Assembly: GCA_905221605.1 (NCBI GenBank)
Contig: CAJNDS010000267.1
Coordinates: forward strand, 1-64,000
Length of the DNA: 64,000 nucleotides
Origin: Symbiodinium natans
Taxonomy: Eukaryota; Sar; Dinophyceae; Suessiales; Symbiodiniaceae
Direction: 5' to 3'
How positions within the stretch are numbered: position 1 is the stretch's first letter; every line of letters starts with the position of its first letter. Below the pieces are notes generated by a model. It was not told where the DNA came from, did no database searches, and worked only from the letters and a program-made list of their open reading frames with translations. Shown in pieces: positions 18,181 to 30,558 of this stretch. A program made the position numbers and the translations under genes.

Positions 18181-19920
18181 ACAAAACAACCTATTCTTAA
18201 GCCCTCAAGCTTGCGCTTGCGGGTTATTCTTGGAGGCGCGAAGACCCTTTGGTGCGGCTAGGGGGTGGTTGGAGGGAGTTTTCTGTTTCTCTGCGTAATC
18301 CTATCAAAGGGTTTTGGTTCGTCCAGCAAGTGCCTTGAGGGCTTGGAGCTTTGAGGCTTTTGAGATCTCTTTGCAGGAGACCATGATACTCATAGGGAAG
18401 CCCTTAGTTTAGGACAACCCCCCACGTGAGATCAGAAGGGCTTTGACGCGCACTTTGATGGCACCACGCGCGGCATGCATCGTGTGCGCTCAGAAGACAC
18501 CGAAAGCTGAATTCGCGAATTAGACTTCCAGCCAGCTGTGACCAGGTGGAGATCGAGAAGTGCCGGGGTGGCGCGCAGGAGAGCGCGCAGGAGAGGGTGC
18601 AAGTGAGACTGCGGGGCTTGTTCGTAATATTACAGCTGCCTAATGAATCTAGCTGGTATTTGGGCAGGCTATAGAGTGTAGTTTTATACTGGGGGTTCTC
18701 ACGTTTGTGTTTTTGTAGGCCTTTTGTGTGGGTTTGGACTTGGTTTCCAGGCCCATGGCACCCATTCACCCCCCGCGCCTCCTGCCTTTTCTGAGAGACT
18801 GCCCTAAGCCCAGAATCATCTACGTCAAAATTCTTGGGAGGTGCTGCAGGGTGAACCGGGCACTTGGATGGTGACCCCGGCGGCGCCGCTTGGAGAGCAC
18901 GTGCTAGGCATAACAGGTTGAATCACTTTCGGTGAAACCCCTCACACGCACATACAGACTGCGACCCATGATGCACCCAAAATCCCCGAACTGACCTACA
19001 CCCAGCTTTTTGGTAGGTTGCCTAAGACGTCGACAAGGGGATTGAAAATTCATAACCTGCAATATAATAGGTTGCCTAAGAATTCTATAAGGCGATGTAT
19101 AAATTCATAACCTACAATAAAGCAGGTTTGTTGTTGAGGTAACCCATGCCAAGGTTCGCTGGGAATGTTCGGGCGCTCGGCTGGAGCGGTGGCGAGGAGG
19201 CCCCTGCACCTTCTGGGCCTTTTGTCTACTGTTGACTTAAGAACCACAAAGAAAAGAAAACATTCTTGCCTATAAGGGTAACAAGGAGATTGTTTCAATT
19301 TTCTTATTGGTGCACGGCTTATGCGTACTACCGATCTAAAGTACTGAAAGCGTGCCACCATGTTCAGTTTTGAGGGGTTGAGACTTGACTGAGAGACCCC
19401 GCAAGGCCCAAGCCAAGAACCAACAAGACTTCGGCAAGAATTTGGGATGTTTCCACTTCCACTAACAGTCCTTAGTAGGGATTGTAACAGGAGGGGCTGT
19501 CAGTGTAAGGGGGTACATCCCAAGCAAGAGGGCTCAAGTCCAATGCACTTTGAGGGCATGATCTTCTCCGCGATGAACATCCATGGCAAAGAGGCGATCT
19601 CGGTCGAAGCGGCTTGTCACGCAAGGTGGTCTTCGGGCTTCCCGAAGCCTTACTATGAACCTCAAACCTTTAGGGTTTCTGGGTTTTTGCGGATCAGGGT
19701 GGGTTTTGTTGTTCGTGCAATGGACGCGACAAGCCACACTAGACGTCCGCTTACGAATGATGGCCCCCGAAACTCCGAACGCCCACTTCTGCCTCTCACA
19801 GTGCATGTTTATAGATCCCCTGCAGCTGCGCTGAGGACTTACAATGGCTCGAGTTCGCCACGTCTGCCCCGGACTTGGTGAGGGTTAGGATGCGTTGCCT
19901 TTGTGTGTGTTGAGTCGTTG
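18181..19920. other. No supported gene; short tandem repeat
   Basis: A 55-base unit occurs twice at 19,013-19,122 (TAGGTTGCCTAAG … AATTCATAACCT). Open frames such as 19,447-19,881 have no protein-like features that can be defended. Confidence 0.5.
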
Positions 19921-19929
19921 AAGTGAAAG

Positions 19930-20185
19930 AGCAGGGTTTAGGGCTTAGGGTTTAGGGGGCTTAGGGTTTAGGGGGTTCAGGGTTTAGGAGGTTTTGGGTT
20001 TGCAGTTGGTTGTTGGTGTTTTTTTTGGGGGGGGGGGGAGGAGGGGGAGGGCGGGGAGGGCGAGGAGGGCTTTGAGTGTAGGGTGGAGAGCGGCAGGGGC
20101 GCATATTTCACCAAACCCTTACGCCGAACCGTCCAAAAGCCCCCAAAACCCCAGCCCAAAACCCCAGCCCCAAACCCCTATCAGC
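19930..20185. repeat. Telomere-like tract with a G-rich run
   Basis: TTTAGGG-type repeats at 19,935-20,000, a run of G at 20,028-20,060, then CCCAAAACCCC-type repeats at 20,140-20,180. The two halves are of opposite strand sense and could fold back or form G-quadruplexes. Confidence 0.6.
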
Positions 20186-20926
20186 CCTGGCACTTCTGGT
20201 CCATGCTGGCGGTCTAGGTTGCATCGGATGAGGCTTTTTTTCCGATAGAATGGATGCGTGAGGTACAACCATCCTTATACTCTCCAAATCATAGCCCAAA
20301 GAGCCCAGCACCCTTATGGTCTTGTTGTGGTCGGACATGTTCTTGCGGGCGGGATGTTCTTGCCATTGCCCCTAACGCTTTCATGTGCTATGCAGCCAGG
20401 TTAGTTCCTGCATGAAACTCTAGCAGTGGTTTATCAGACATGTCGGTTTCGTACGAATTCAACTGGCAAAAAACTGACAATCTCTATCTCCTGGACCTTG
20501 AGCTTGTACTTTTTGCACCAGCATGCACTATTTTCGTCGTGGAAAACGTGCGAAGACTCTGCCAGTAGAGACGACAGCTTGGGGAAACAGGCTTGGTTCG
20601 TAGAGGCTCCTACGATCTTGCAGGGGCACGCTTGGTGCTGCAAGGTTGCTGGGTGGTTTCTTATCTGCCCACTTGTATGCAGCGGCGGCCGATGGTACAA
20701 GAAAGGCAGTGCACAATGCGGCGTAACAGCATATGGGTTGCACAGTAGCTGCTGTCACGGCTTTTAGCTTCGACCAGCTGTGTGTGTTTGCGTCTGTGTG
20801 GGCGCGTGTGCGCGGGCCGAGGCTCTCAAGTTTGTCGGGTCCATGTCTTTGCCGGGAAGACCATGCTTGCCTAATCATGCTTGTCCCCTTGAGTTCTGAC
20901 ATGCAGAAATATCACGTGCTCCTCAG

Positions 20927-21058
20927 GCAAAAGCTGAGCTGATGCAGCAAGTCGACAAGGATGGCGATGGCAAGATCTCCCAGGAGCTCGACCTCCTGCT
21001 GACAGGGGTGCACATGTTTGACCATGCACGTCAAGACCGAGATGTTGAGGATGAGTAG
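20927..21058 (+). CDS. Terminal exon with an EF-hand-like loop
   Basis: A pyrimidine-rich stretch and CTCCTCAG precede G at 20,927, giving an AG|G acceptor. The exon reads AKAELMQQVDKDGDGKISQE, then LDLLLTGVHMFDHARQDRD, and stops at TAG 21,056-21,058. DKDGDGKIS is a calcium-binding EF-hand loop start with Asp at positions 1, 3 and 5. The acidic residue expected at position 12 is Leu, with Glu at 11, so the loop is either shifted or degenerate. Upstream exons were not found. It is probably the 3' end, or a remnant, of a calcium-binding protein gene. Confidence 0.45.
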   Translation, partial: AKAELMQQVDKDGDGKISQELDLLLTGVHMFDHARQDRDVEDE

Positions 21059-21059
21059 T

Positions 21060-22028
21060 GAAAAAAGAGCTACAAACACCTGCTTCCAAGCCGCGAGCGG
21101 CTTTAGGGCAGTCTCCTGAGCCCTGAAGCCCACACCATCGTGCAACGCGAGGAAGAAGCATGATGCAGCAAAGTGGAGTTCTAGCGTTTGGGGTCCATTG
21201 AGGTGTTGCAAGAAGCGCAACACGCGGCTTTAGGGCCCGTTTTCTTTTGTGATACGGTGGCGGTGTGTCGATTCGAGGTCTCAGAGTTTGGTGTTCTTCC
21301 CTCCTCATTTTCTAATGTCATGTCAGAATCCGAGATCCGGGGTGAGAAGAGCGAGAGATGGCAGGGGGCCCAAGAGGTGCTAGAAACGCCGCCAGAGGGA
21401 TGGGGTAGAGGCCCCGCTACTGCCTGGAAGGCCAGAGTCGGCCGTTCCAAGTGACCGAGAGAATGGCGTGTCCCCAGTGCCAGTACCCCCAAGTGCTCCA
21501 AGTAGTGTGCGCCAAGTGCTCTGCAGTGTGAAATGGCATTAGTTCCACGAGCATCCATGAGAGATGTAAGCAGGCCGTCTTGGGCCTGGTAGGTCTGCAG
21601 ACTAATGTGTGCTCACAAAGCACGCTTCGGTTTCGCACGCCTTGAACCCTGAACCCTAAACCCTCAGCCCAAACCCCCCGGAGGTCTAGGCCCTCGAAAC
21701 ATGTCAGCGTATGTCAACGCACGACACCAACAACCATATGTCAGGACAAGCGCAACAAAATCCGTGAGGCCGGCTTTGGTCCGCTGCCATGTTCAAATTT
21801 TGGAACCAAGATCTTCAGAATACCTATAACATTCATATTCGCAAATGACATCATAGTATTGATATTATTATTAATAACAGTTGGTGCTCCGTTCTGGAGG
21901 TTGCCAACGACATGGCTGTCGTGTCTTTCAGAGCTCCCCCAAAGGCCTCCCTCAAAAGTCCAGACTAAAGCGAGACCTAGATTGTCTTTTTACGAGGGGC
22001 ACGAGAAGCTCCCTAAATCCTGGGAAGC
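21060..22028. other. No supported gene
   Basis: Contains a short CCCTAAA-like tract near 21,645-21,680. Open frames on both strands are unsupported. 21,900-22,028 shares a similar lead-in (GTTGTGGC-type plus GAGCTCCCC(C/T)AAAGGCCTCCC) with 37,690-37,855. Confidence 0.4.
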
Positions 22029-22815
22029 TGAGGGAGAGGAGGGAGAGGAGGGAGAGGAGGGAGAGGAGGGAGAGGAGGGAGAGGAGGGAGAGGAGGGAGA
22101 GGAGGGAGAGGAGGGAGAGGAGGGAGAGGAGGGAGAGGAGGGAGAGGAGGGAGAGGAGGGAGAGGAGGGAGAGGAGGGAGAGGAGGGAGAGGCGGGAGAG
22201 GAGGGAGAGGAGGGAGAGGAGGGAGAGGAGGGAGAGGAGGGAGAGGAGGGAGAGGAGGGAGAGGAGGGAGAGGAGGGAGAGGAGGGAGAGGAGGGAGAGG
22301 AGGGAGAGGAGGGAGAGGAGGGAGAGGAGGGAGAGGAGGGAGAGAAGGGAGAGGAGGGAGAGGAGGGAGAGGAGGGAGAGGAGGGAGAGGAGGGAGAGGA
22401 GGGAGAGGAGGGAGAGGAGGGAGAGGAGGGAGAGGAGGGAGAGGAGGGAGAGGAGGGAGAGGAGGGAGAGGAGGGAGAGGAGGGAGAGGAGGGAGAGGAG
22501 GGGCGGAGGGAGGAGGGAGGAGGGAGGAGGGAGGAGGGAGGAGGGAGGAGGGAGGAGGGGGCGGGAGGAGGAGGAGGAGGAGGGAGGAGGGAGGAGGGAG
22601 GAGGGAGGAGGGGGAGGAGGAGGAGGAGGGGGAGGGCGAGGGAGGAGGGAGGAGGGAGGAGGGAGGAGGGAGGAGAGGAGGAGGGAGGAGGGGGAGGGAG
22701 GAGGGGGGAGGAGGAGGAGGGAGGAGGGAGGAGGGAGGAGGGAGGAGGGAGGAGAGGAGGAGGGAGGAGGGGAGGAGGAGGGAGGAGGGCGAGAGGGCGG
22801 AGGAGGAGGAGGGTT
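22029..22815 (+). repeat. (GAGAGGAGG)n purine satellite, ~790 bp
   Basis: About fifty near-perfect 9-base units to ~22,500, then looser GGAGGGA/GGAGGA repeats. It is open in most frames (Gly-Glu-Glu, Arg-Arg-Glu, or Pro-Ser-Ser on the other strand), which explains the long ORFs here; none is accepted as a gene. Polypurine tracts of this size can form triplex DNA. Confidence 0.95.
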
Positions 22816-23485
22816 TTTGAGGTTCCCTTCGAAGGGTGGAGTCCGCAGGGCAAGGGTAGGTGCCTCCAGTGGGGTGAGAAGTTGTGTGGAGTGAGTGAGA
22901 AGAGTGGAGGGGCCGTTAGTCCGAGCAAGAGGAAACAGCAACAGCAAGAGGTATGGGAAGTGACATTTTGTTCGGCATGCAGGTGTGGTTTGGGGGCGAC
23001 GTCTCCAGCCTTAGATATATGCAAACGTAGTGATGTCCCGTTGCACTCTCGGAGCCCCAGACCCGAGTGTCAGGACCGGCGTCGCAAGTGGCGCGCATGT
23101 AGCAGATGCAACATCCTCATGGAGTGGTAGCTCCTTGTGAAGGTGACAAGCGTTTGTGCGCCAGGCACGACGGCGATCCAATCCGTCAAAGTGCTCAAGG
23201 AGCGCCCTGGAGTTTGCCAAATGGTTCTGTTATGTGACCATGACAATCGCAAGACATTCGAAGGCCTCTGCCACCGTTTTTAGTCGACGTTCCGAGCTGG
23301 CATTGATGCGAGAGACTCGGCAGAGGATTTTGTTTTAAATGTGCTATTAATCCAAGGCAAGCGGATGAAGGCAAGTCAGAAGTTCACACTTGGGGCCATT
23401 CACCGAGACCTAAACCCCAAAAAACTCTAAACCCCGAAACCTAAACCTACAAGCTCTGAATCCTCTTGCTGGAGTTTCGGGGTCG

Positions 23486-24300
23486 AGGAGGGAGGAGGAG
23501 GGAGGAGGGAGGGGAGAGGAGAGGAGCGAGGGGAGGGAGGAGGGATGCGAGACGGAGGAGGAGGAGGAGGAGCGAGGAGCGAGGAGCGAGGAGCGAGGAG
23601 CGAGGAGCGAGGAGCGAGGAGCGAGGCGCGAGGCCGCGAGGCGCGAGGAGCGAGGAGCGAGGAGAGAGCGAGGAGCGAGAGCGAGGAGCGAGGAGCGAGG
23701 AGCGAGGAGCGAGGAGCGAGGAGCGAGGAGCGAGAGAAGGAGAGGAGGAGGAGGAGAGAGAGGAGGAGAGGAGGAGAGAGGAGGGAGAGAGGAGAGAGGA
23801 GAGAGGAGAGAGGAGAGAGGAGAGAGAGAGGAGAGAGGAGGAGAGGAGAGAGGAGAGGAGGAGAGAGGAGAGAGGAGAGAGGAGGGAGAGGAGAGAGGAG
23901 AGAGGAGAGAGGAGAGGAGGAGAGGAGGAGGGAGAGAGCGAGGAGAGGAGGAGAGAGAGGAGGAGAGAGGAGAGAGGAGAGAGGAGAGAGGAGAGAGGAG
24001 AGAGGAGAGAGGAGGCGAGGAGCAGAGGAGAGGGAGAGGGGAGAGGGGGGAGGGGGGAGAGGGGAGAGGGGAGCGGAGGGAAGAGGGAAGAGGGAAGAGG
24101 GAAGAGGGAAGAGGGAAGAGGGAAGAGGGAAGAGGGAAGGGGAAGAGAGAAGAGAGAAGAGAGGAGAGAGGAGAGAGGAGAGAGGAGAGAGGAGAGAGGA
24201 GAGAGGAGAGAGGAGAGAGGAGAGGGGAGAGGGGAGAGGGGAGAGGGGAGAGGAGAGAGGAGAGAGGAGAGAGGACAGAGGAGAGAGGGTAGAGGGTCGA
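23486..24300 (+). repeat. Complex purine repeat (GGAGCGA, GGAGAGA, GGGAAGA types)
   Basis: Three sub-blocks: GAGGAGC units (23,570-23,735), GAGAGGA units (23,740-24,020), GGGAAGA and GAGAGGA units (24,070-24,285). Open frames through it are low-complexity only. Confidence 0.95.
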
Positions 24301-24305
24301 GGCGC

Positions 24306-24624
24306 AGAGTAGCTCAATCCGACGATGGAGGTAAGCATCGCTCTGTACCTGAGACATCGAGTCCAACGGACGGCCTTGCATGTCCATGATAAGAGGATAC
24401 GATCCATCTTCTGAAGGAGTAAGACTAAGACTGAGGAGGCCACTGGACTCGGCCTCCACACGCAATCCCTCTCCGCTATCTCCAACGCGCTCCTGTGCTG
24501 TTGTCGCGAATCCAGGTGGTGCGGTAGGCCTGTACGGAAACCGTCGCACTAAACAACCACTTCCCCTTACACCCGGACCTAAAACTGGCTGGAGCCCAGG
24601 TGCTTGATCGCCGAGGCTCCACAC
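24306..24624 (-). other. Possible exon on the minus strand, unidentified
   Basis: The frame opens at ATG 24,624 and reads SSGLLSLSLTPSEDGSYPLI, MDMQGRPLDSMSQVQSDAYL, HRRIEL before entering the purine repeat. This part has balanced, protein-like composition, unlike the repeat that follows. It could be a retroelement polyprotein piece or a host exon; no family was recognised. Confidence 0.3.
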
Positions 24625-25779
24625 AGTCGGCGCATCGTCAACCTTCAGCCCGAAATGAAATCCCCTGCGTTAGTCCTGTAGGGCTTCAAAGCCCTGCCTT
24701 AACGCCCTTACCTAGGTGGTGTGGCTGGGACGTTGAAGGTTCCCTAGACGCTCGCAACCCGTGCTGTTCTGTTGTACTATAGGCGGTCTGCTGTTGAGTG
24801 GCTTGACAAGCTCCTTGCAGGCGGCGACTTGGATGACGCCTGGTTTCCAAACGCCTGTCGTCGGGCGTGCCAAAAAAGCTGAGCCACATGCTGTGCGGAC
24901 AGGCTCCTGAGAGCCTGAGGCCCGAGCTAACCCCGAACCCAGCTCAGCCCAAACCGTGAAGGTCGGATTGGCCTCTTGGCCCGACAGAAGAAGTCCCTAA
25001 GAAAGAGGCCCTGAAGTGGCTATGATATGTTTATGCCAGTTTCTGTGTGTTGAATTTGGAACAAGGTACCAGATTTCCCCAGGTGTCTGGTTTTGGGAAA
25101 TCTTGGCACGGTCCAAGTCGCTGGAAAGTTTGTTTCCCCAACCCTGCGACTTAGCAATTGTGGCTTAGCCTAGCGTACAGTCGCCCAGCACGTGTTTCGC
25201 ATGCCCCCTCCGGAAGCTGGGTTTAGTGGACAGCTGGCTGAGGTAGTGGGGCTGGTGGTGGAGGGGCTCCGGGTGCATCTGGGATTTGCGGAGAGATGCG
25301 TGGAAATATCGTGTGCTGTTGTTTTGACTCAGGTGTAGTTTCGCCTTTCGGATGATTTGACTCGACTATCGCAAGCCGCGTAGGTTCGCGTGAAGCAGCG
25401 CCCGCTAGACGCTTGCTGCCTTACTTTGGTCAGTCTTTGCTTGACGTGGTAACTTTTCGCACACTGTGATCATGCGTGCCGCTTCTGAAGGAAGACTCCA
25501 GCTTGCTTAGGGCACCCTGAAAGATACTATGAGGGATAACCCGTCCTGCACCTTGACTGTCCTCAGACCTACCAGTAGGGCCTAGGCCTGGGCCTAGTTG
25601 TTTCTCTCCGCATCTTGCTCAAGTATTGTGGAAAACGCGCGCCCAATAGCAAACCTTAAACAAGGCTGCCCACGAAACCCAAAAGCCCCCAAAAGCATCC
25701 CTTCAACTCTAGATCCAAAATGCCACACCCAAGTTCTAGCTATCATCGTTGCTATGACTTGTAAGCCTTGCAGTGTCGG
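24625..25779. other. No supported gene
   Basis: Unique-looking DNA with short unsupported frames, between the purine repeat and the start of duplication copy B. Confidence 0.5.
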
Positions 25780-26117
25780 CTTTGCAGCTCGCGCTGAAAA
25801 CTTATTCCGGTTGATTCGGCTTCAGTGCGTGCAGAACAGCGCCCAGTCGCACACTTTTCAAGCCTGGACAGATTCATGTGTTCCAGCTCCCAAACGCATC
25901 GTAGCTTCGTGGGCCGACCGTCCAAATTACGTCGATGTCTCGGCGTAACGCGTGTTTGATGGTGACTCCTGGAGTTGAATCCGCGGCTGGCGCTGGGCAC
26001 TTAAATCCAAGGGTCACACACACAAGCCACAAGCAGTTTCCTAGACTGTGCACGTGCAGCTGCCCTGGGAATGTCTTGACTGCGGCCAGATGCTTAAAGG
26101 CAGGTTGCAAGGCATAC

Positions 26118-26208
26118 GGGGGTTGACGACAATTAGGGGGCCGGAAATATAGACCCCAAATAGTAGGATCCCCTTGTAAGCAGGACCCCGATAAGATCGT
26201 AAACGCCC
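26118..26208. mobile_element. ~90-bp MITE-like repeat, copy 2
   Basis: This is the paralogue of 345-435 inside copy B, differing at a few positions. It was duplicated with its surroundings and is not an independent insertion. Confidence 0.6.
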
Positions 26209-27744
26209 ATACAGCCATGGCACCGCTCAATGCACGCTTGCGCGGGGACACTGTCGCTGTTTTTTTGGTGTCATCGGCTCGGCTCTAGGAACGTGACTTT
26301 AGGTACCCAGCAAGGCAATTTACCCCGCTTAATGGTTGCAAGTCTCGGTCACATGTGTGTGGCTCAAGCATTTCAGCGCCAACGGCGTGTAACTTGGAAC
26401 GGTTCGAGTCCACAGCATATTGGAAGCAACTCATAGGGACCTGACATGTCGGACTTCAGTCGAGCAGCATGGGAATTCTCAAGTTGATGTTCGCTGGCTT
26501 CTTGCCCTTCAAGTATGGAGATTGTGCTGCTGTCCTGGGCAGGTGCGAACAGGGGAGATCACAGTTGTGACAGTTGTGACATGTTGTGACCGTGCAATTA
26601 CTGACGATGCTCGCAACAGTGGTAGCTGTCATAGTACTCCGCGTTGATTCCCGTGTAAGTTCTGGCGAATTGAATATCGAAATGATATTGGTCTCTGACA
26701 TCACAACGTTTCCCAAGAGGCGGATGCGAGTTGCGAGAGCTTGCGCCTGGGCTTTCTTCAGGTCAAATAGTTTGTTCAAGTCGTGATCACGATGATGATG
26801 ATGATGATGATGATAGCGAAGCTGCGGAGAAGGAAGGATAGTTCGTTGCAACGATGGAAGAGGTATGAAAATGGTAAGATCGACAGTCGTTGGTGAATGT
26901 AGCTTTCATGGTGGCAAGCAGGACTTTAGGATGCGAAGCAGCTGCTCAGTCTTGAAGATTCCTGCCGTTTAGGCGTTTTCTCCCCTGAAGTGAGCATGAG
27001 GACTTTTCCCGTGAGGGTTCCGCGGGGCATGCAGGCTTCATGATTGTCATGTATGTTGTCATTCTCATTCCCTGTGATTTTCGCATGACAGACTATGAAG
27101 CTGGACCAATCGTAAGACATCCCACATGCCACGCAGATGCAACGCCCAGCCACGAAGGAACACCGGGCTCTCCAGCTTGAAACGCCAACTGCTGCAAGGG
27201 TTAAAGTTTCGGGGTTTCGAGCTTAGGAATGTTGCGTGGTTGGTCCAGAAAGAATGGATACTGCCCTACCAAGCAGCTACGTGGGCCGCAAAACGTTGTA
27301 CGTAAATGACATATGCATTGACAGCTGCGACTCAACGCAATGCTTCCGACGCGTCATCGCACGCAGTCATTGCCCTCGTGGACTCTAACTTCAAGTCTTT
27401 AGCAGTGTCCCTCAAGAATCAAGCTACACGAACAAAGCTGCGGTTTTCGCAGGGGCATGTTGTTTTGAACTCAGGCCGCCATTCAATGACAGTTTCGGTG
27501 GCTCTTCGCCATTGTTGCAGCTTGGCAAATTCCGACAGTTCCTTCCAAGCTTGAGTAGCACAGGCGGCTGCTTTGGGTGACCTGCTGCGGGCCGCGGGGA
27601 GAAGTCCTTGTGCTTGTGGTCCCACTAGTTCGAGCACCCTTACTTCGCCGCACGCTTGAGTCTTTACAGCTTTGAGGAGAAGGGGCGCAGTTCGGATCGG
27701 TGGCATGCCTTTTTCATATATATATATATATATATATCCCCTGC

Positions 27745-28222
27745 TACGTCATCCTTCTGTCTCTGTCTCTGTCTCTCTGTCTCTCTGTCTCTCTGTCTCT
27801 CTGTCTCTCTGTCTCTCTGTCTCTCTGTCTCTCTGTCTCTCTGTCTCTCTGTCTCTCTGTCTCTCTGTCTCTCTGTCTCTCTGTCTCTCTGTCTCTCTGT
27901 CTCTCTGTCTCTCTGTCTCTCTGTCTCTCTGTGTCTGTGTCTGTGTCTGTGTCTCTGTGTCTCTGTGTCTCTGTGTCTCTGTGTCTCTGTGTCTCTGTGT
28001 CTCTGTGTCTCTGTGTCTCTGTGTCTCTGTGTCTCTGTGTCTCTGTGTCTCTGTGTCTCTGGGTCTCTGTGTCTCTGTGTCTCTGTGTCTCTGTGTCTCT
28101 GTGTCTCTGTGTCTCTGTGTCTCTGTGTCTCTGTGTCTCTGTGTCTCTGTGTCTCTGTGTCTCTGTGTCTCTGTGTCTCTGTGTCTCTGTGTCTCTGTCT
28201 CTGTCTCTCTTTCTCTCTCCCT
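27745..28222 (+). repeat. (TCTCTG)n / (TCTGTG)n microsatellite, ~480 bp, copy B only
   Basis: Hexameric repeats in two phases, the second being GTCTCT. Copy A (near 2040) has none of this, so the array arose or was lost after duplication. Long frames in all phases are repeat-encoded. Confidence 0.95.
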
Positions 28223-29114
28223 CCTCTTCTCTCTCTACATTGTAGAGTCGACAAGTAGAATTTTGGTTCTGGAAGTCCTCGCATTTGTAGAGTGCTTGAC
28301 TACCTTCAAAACTCAGGCTGACTCTGCTCGAGTTCCTTCCCGCTGCTTGGAAAGGAAGTGGTAGGGAGCGGATCTCACGCATTTTGGCCCATAAGCCGGT
28401 GGCGCGTTTGTTGCTGAGTCTCTTTGCAGTCCGCATGCTTAGTACGGGGGTCTAAGTTCCCTGGGTGTGGTCTCTCGTTGTTTTGGCTGTGGAAGCTGAG
28501 TTTGGATATTCGGAGCTTCACTCCACGATTCTTGGCGAGCTGGATGCAACAGTGAGCTGAGTAGATGCAACATGGATAATCATACCTCGAGTAAAGAGTC
28601 CCAGCGCCAGAAACATCTTACGTCATTCACTCTCTCTCTCTCTCTCTTGCTCAGGATGTCTGTGGGAGTGTTCGGACTGCTCTCTTTGGTAAGCGGGCCT
28701 CGAAAGCTGATCCGCACCTCTGTCTAGGAGTTCAGGGTCTTTGCTCCCAAAACCTCGTGGAGGTGTTCTTTAAGCATGCCCTTTACACTTCTTTACAGAC
28801 ATGTGGGGTTATGAGGATCCCAAGTTCATGCCTGCATAGGCACTGCGTGGGTCTCTGGCCATTATGGATCTGAGCGGCTTTGGGTTTGCAGGAGGTGGGT
28901 GTTAGTTCGCGTTTTTTCGTCAAGTGCAGGGGCAGGAATTCTGGCATCGCAAACTAATGTCATCATTCAAGAAGGTCTAAAGCCGAAAGCCTTGCTTGGA
29001 CTCGCATCTTGCTCTTAGGCACTGAAGCTACACGTTGTTGACTGGGGGCCTTAGCAGGCCCGTCTTGTCAGAAGTGGCCTAGTCTTGGAAAGCACCCTTA
29101 GCCAAGAGCAGCTG

Positions 29115-29495
29115 GCTCCAGGCCATGATCATCTGTAAGGTCTTCTGTTGCAAGCCTGCTTTCCGATTCCCTATCTGTAGATTGGCCCTGCCGACAGGCC
29201 AGATTGCGCGGCGCCCTTTGTGGCCATCGCGGCAGAAGCAGTGCACAATTGTCTGTGCAACAAGCCAGACGAAGATCCACAACAACTTGGAGAGAAATTC
29301 TTGCGGAAGCATTTTGCTGGCGATGTAACACTCGACCAGATGTTCCGCTGCCCCTTGGCTTCCATGGTCATGCCTTGCTACTGGTTGTGGCTAAGTTGCT
29401 CCTTAGGCTCAGCATCTGTTATGAGCATGAAGCGAATCTCAGGCCAAGCATGGTGTTTGTTACAGGTTGCCATGGACCATGGTTCTTTTGTCTGA
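29115..29495 (+). other. Copy B of the exon-like block at 4806-5190
   Basis: The frame from 29,220 reads NCLCNKPDEDPQQLGEKFLR and KHFAGDVTLDQMFRCPLAS. Differences from copy A are about one in ten bases, yet the frame stays open. No family was recognised. Confidence 0.4.
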
Positions 29496-30558
29496 GCCAA
29501 ACGTGAACGAAATGGTAGCCCCTTACCCAAGATTTGATCAGGCACTGTCACAGCTCGAGCCTGACGTTCGTTTGGGGACAGTTCTGAGCAACCAGGCCAT
29601 GGACGTATCCAACAGTGCAAGGTTTACAGTACATCCAGCAAAAACTCGCGTCAGTCGCTTGTTTCAGGTTGTTGCAGGTTTTGGTATGGCACTCATGTCT
29701 TTGAGTCAACGTTCGTTTCCGTTGGGAACGTGGTATGAAATCTTGCCATGGGCAGTGGTAGAATTTTTCGAGTCGTCGTTAGTCTGTCCTCCTAAACTTT
29801 AATCGATGCGCTGGATGAGTTGCAGGCCGTTTTCGGCTCATTTTCCTCCTCGTGGTCAAGCACCAGAACGAGTCATCACCTGTCTCTTTCTGGTTGCACT
29901 GCGGCCAAGACCTGGTGGGCAAAAAGATTTTCCACTGCTGCTAAGTTCATTCCTCTAAGACTTTCGTGAAGAATCTCTGCCGCAGGCTCTCGTGGGAGAT
30001 GAGGTCTTTCTTGTTCCTTGCTTCTGGAACGATAGTGAGGTTTCGGGCGTACGCGAAGTCCCCATGAAACAAGGAGAGTGCACTATGACTATGACATATG
30101 TTCGATGAGTAAGGGCCATCGATTGAGCTTTGCAGTCAGCGAGGGTATGGGCATGTGTGGGCCAACGTCATGGGTCTTAGGGTCCTCAACCTGACTCCAG
30201 GGCGAGCTTGTTCGGTGCACGTTCCTTGGGCAGGTTTTGCACATATGTCCGAGAGGCCGACCAAACGCTAACACAGTACGCTCCCACGAGAGTTATGCTG
30301 GTAGCAGAGGCTTGGGCCACGCAAAAACACGAACCTCTTTATTGTCGGGTTCGCCTCTCCGTGGCTTGTACTGCGGCGCTCATAAATGGCACGTCCGGAA
30401 GCAGCTTTTTGCCCTTGAAGGTTGGTGCACGGGAATCCACAATCCAAAGCAGGAAGCGCAAAGAATCTCGAAGCAAGAAGCAGCAATTCAACTTGCAGTT
30501 GCCTGCCTTCCCTTTCATCTCCTCTTGCCTCTCTTCTTGTCTCATCTCCTTTCCTTGC

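Noticed and set aside
21859-23130. 423-codon ORF (Gly-Glu-Glu repeats) and long frames on the other strand
   Set aside because: All are open because a 9-base purine repeat lacks stop codons; flanking codons show no protein-like sequence.
23410-24624. 404-codon minus strand ORF
   Set aside because: Only the first ~100 codons are protein-like; the rest is the purine repeat. Kept only as a possible exon.
27656-28436. Five overlapping 180-230-codon ORFs
   Set aside because: Encoded by the TCTCTG microsatellite in several phases.
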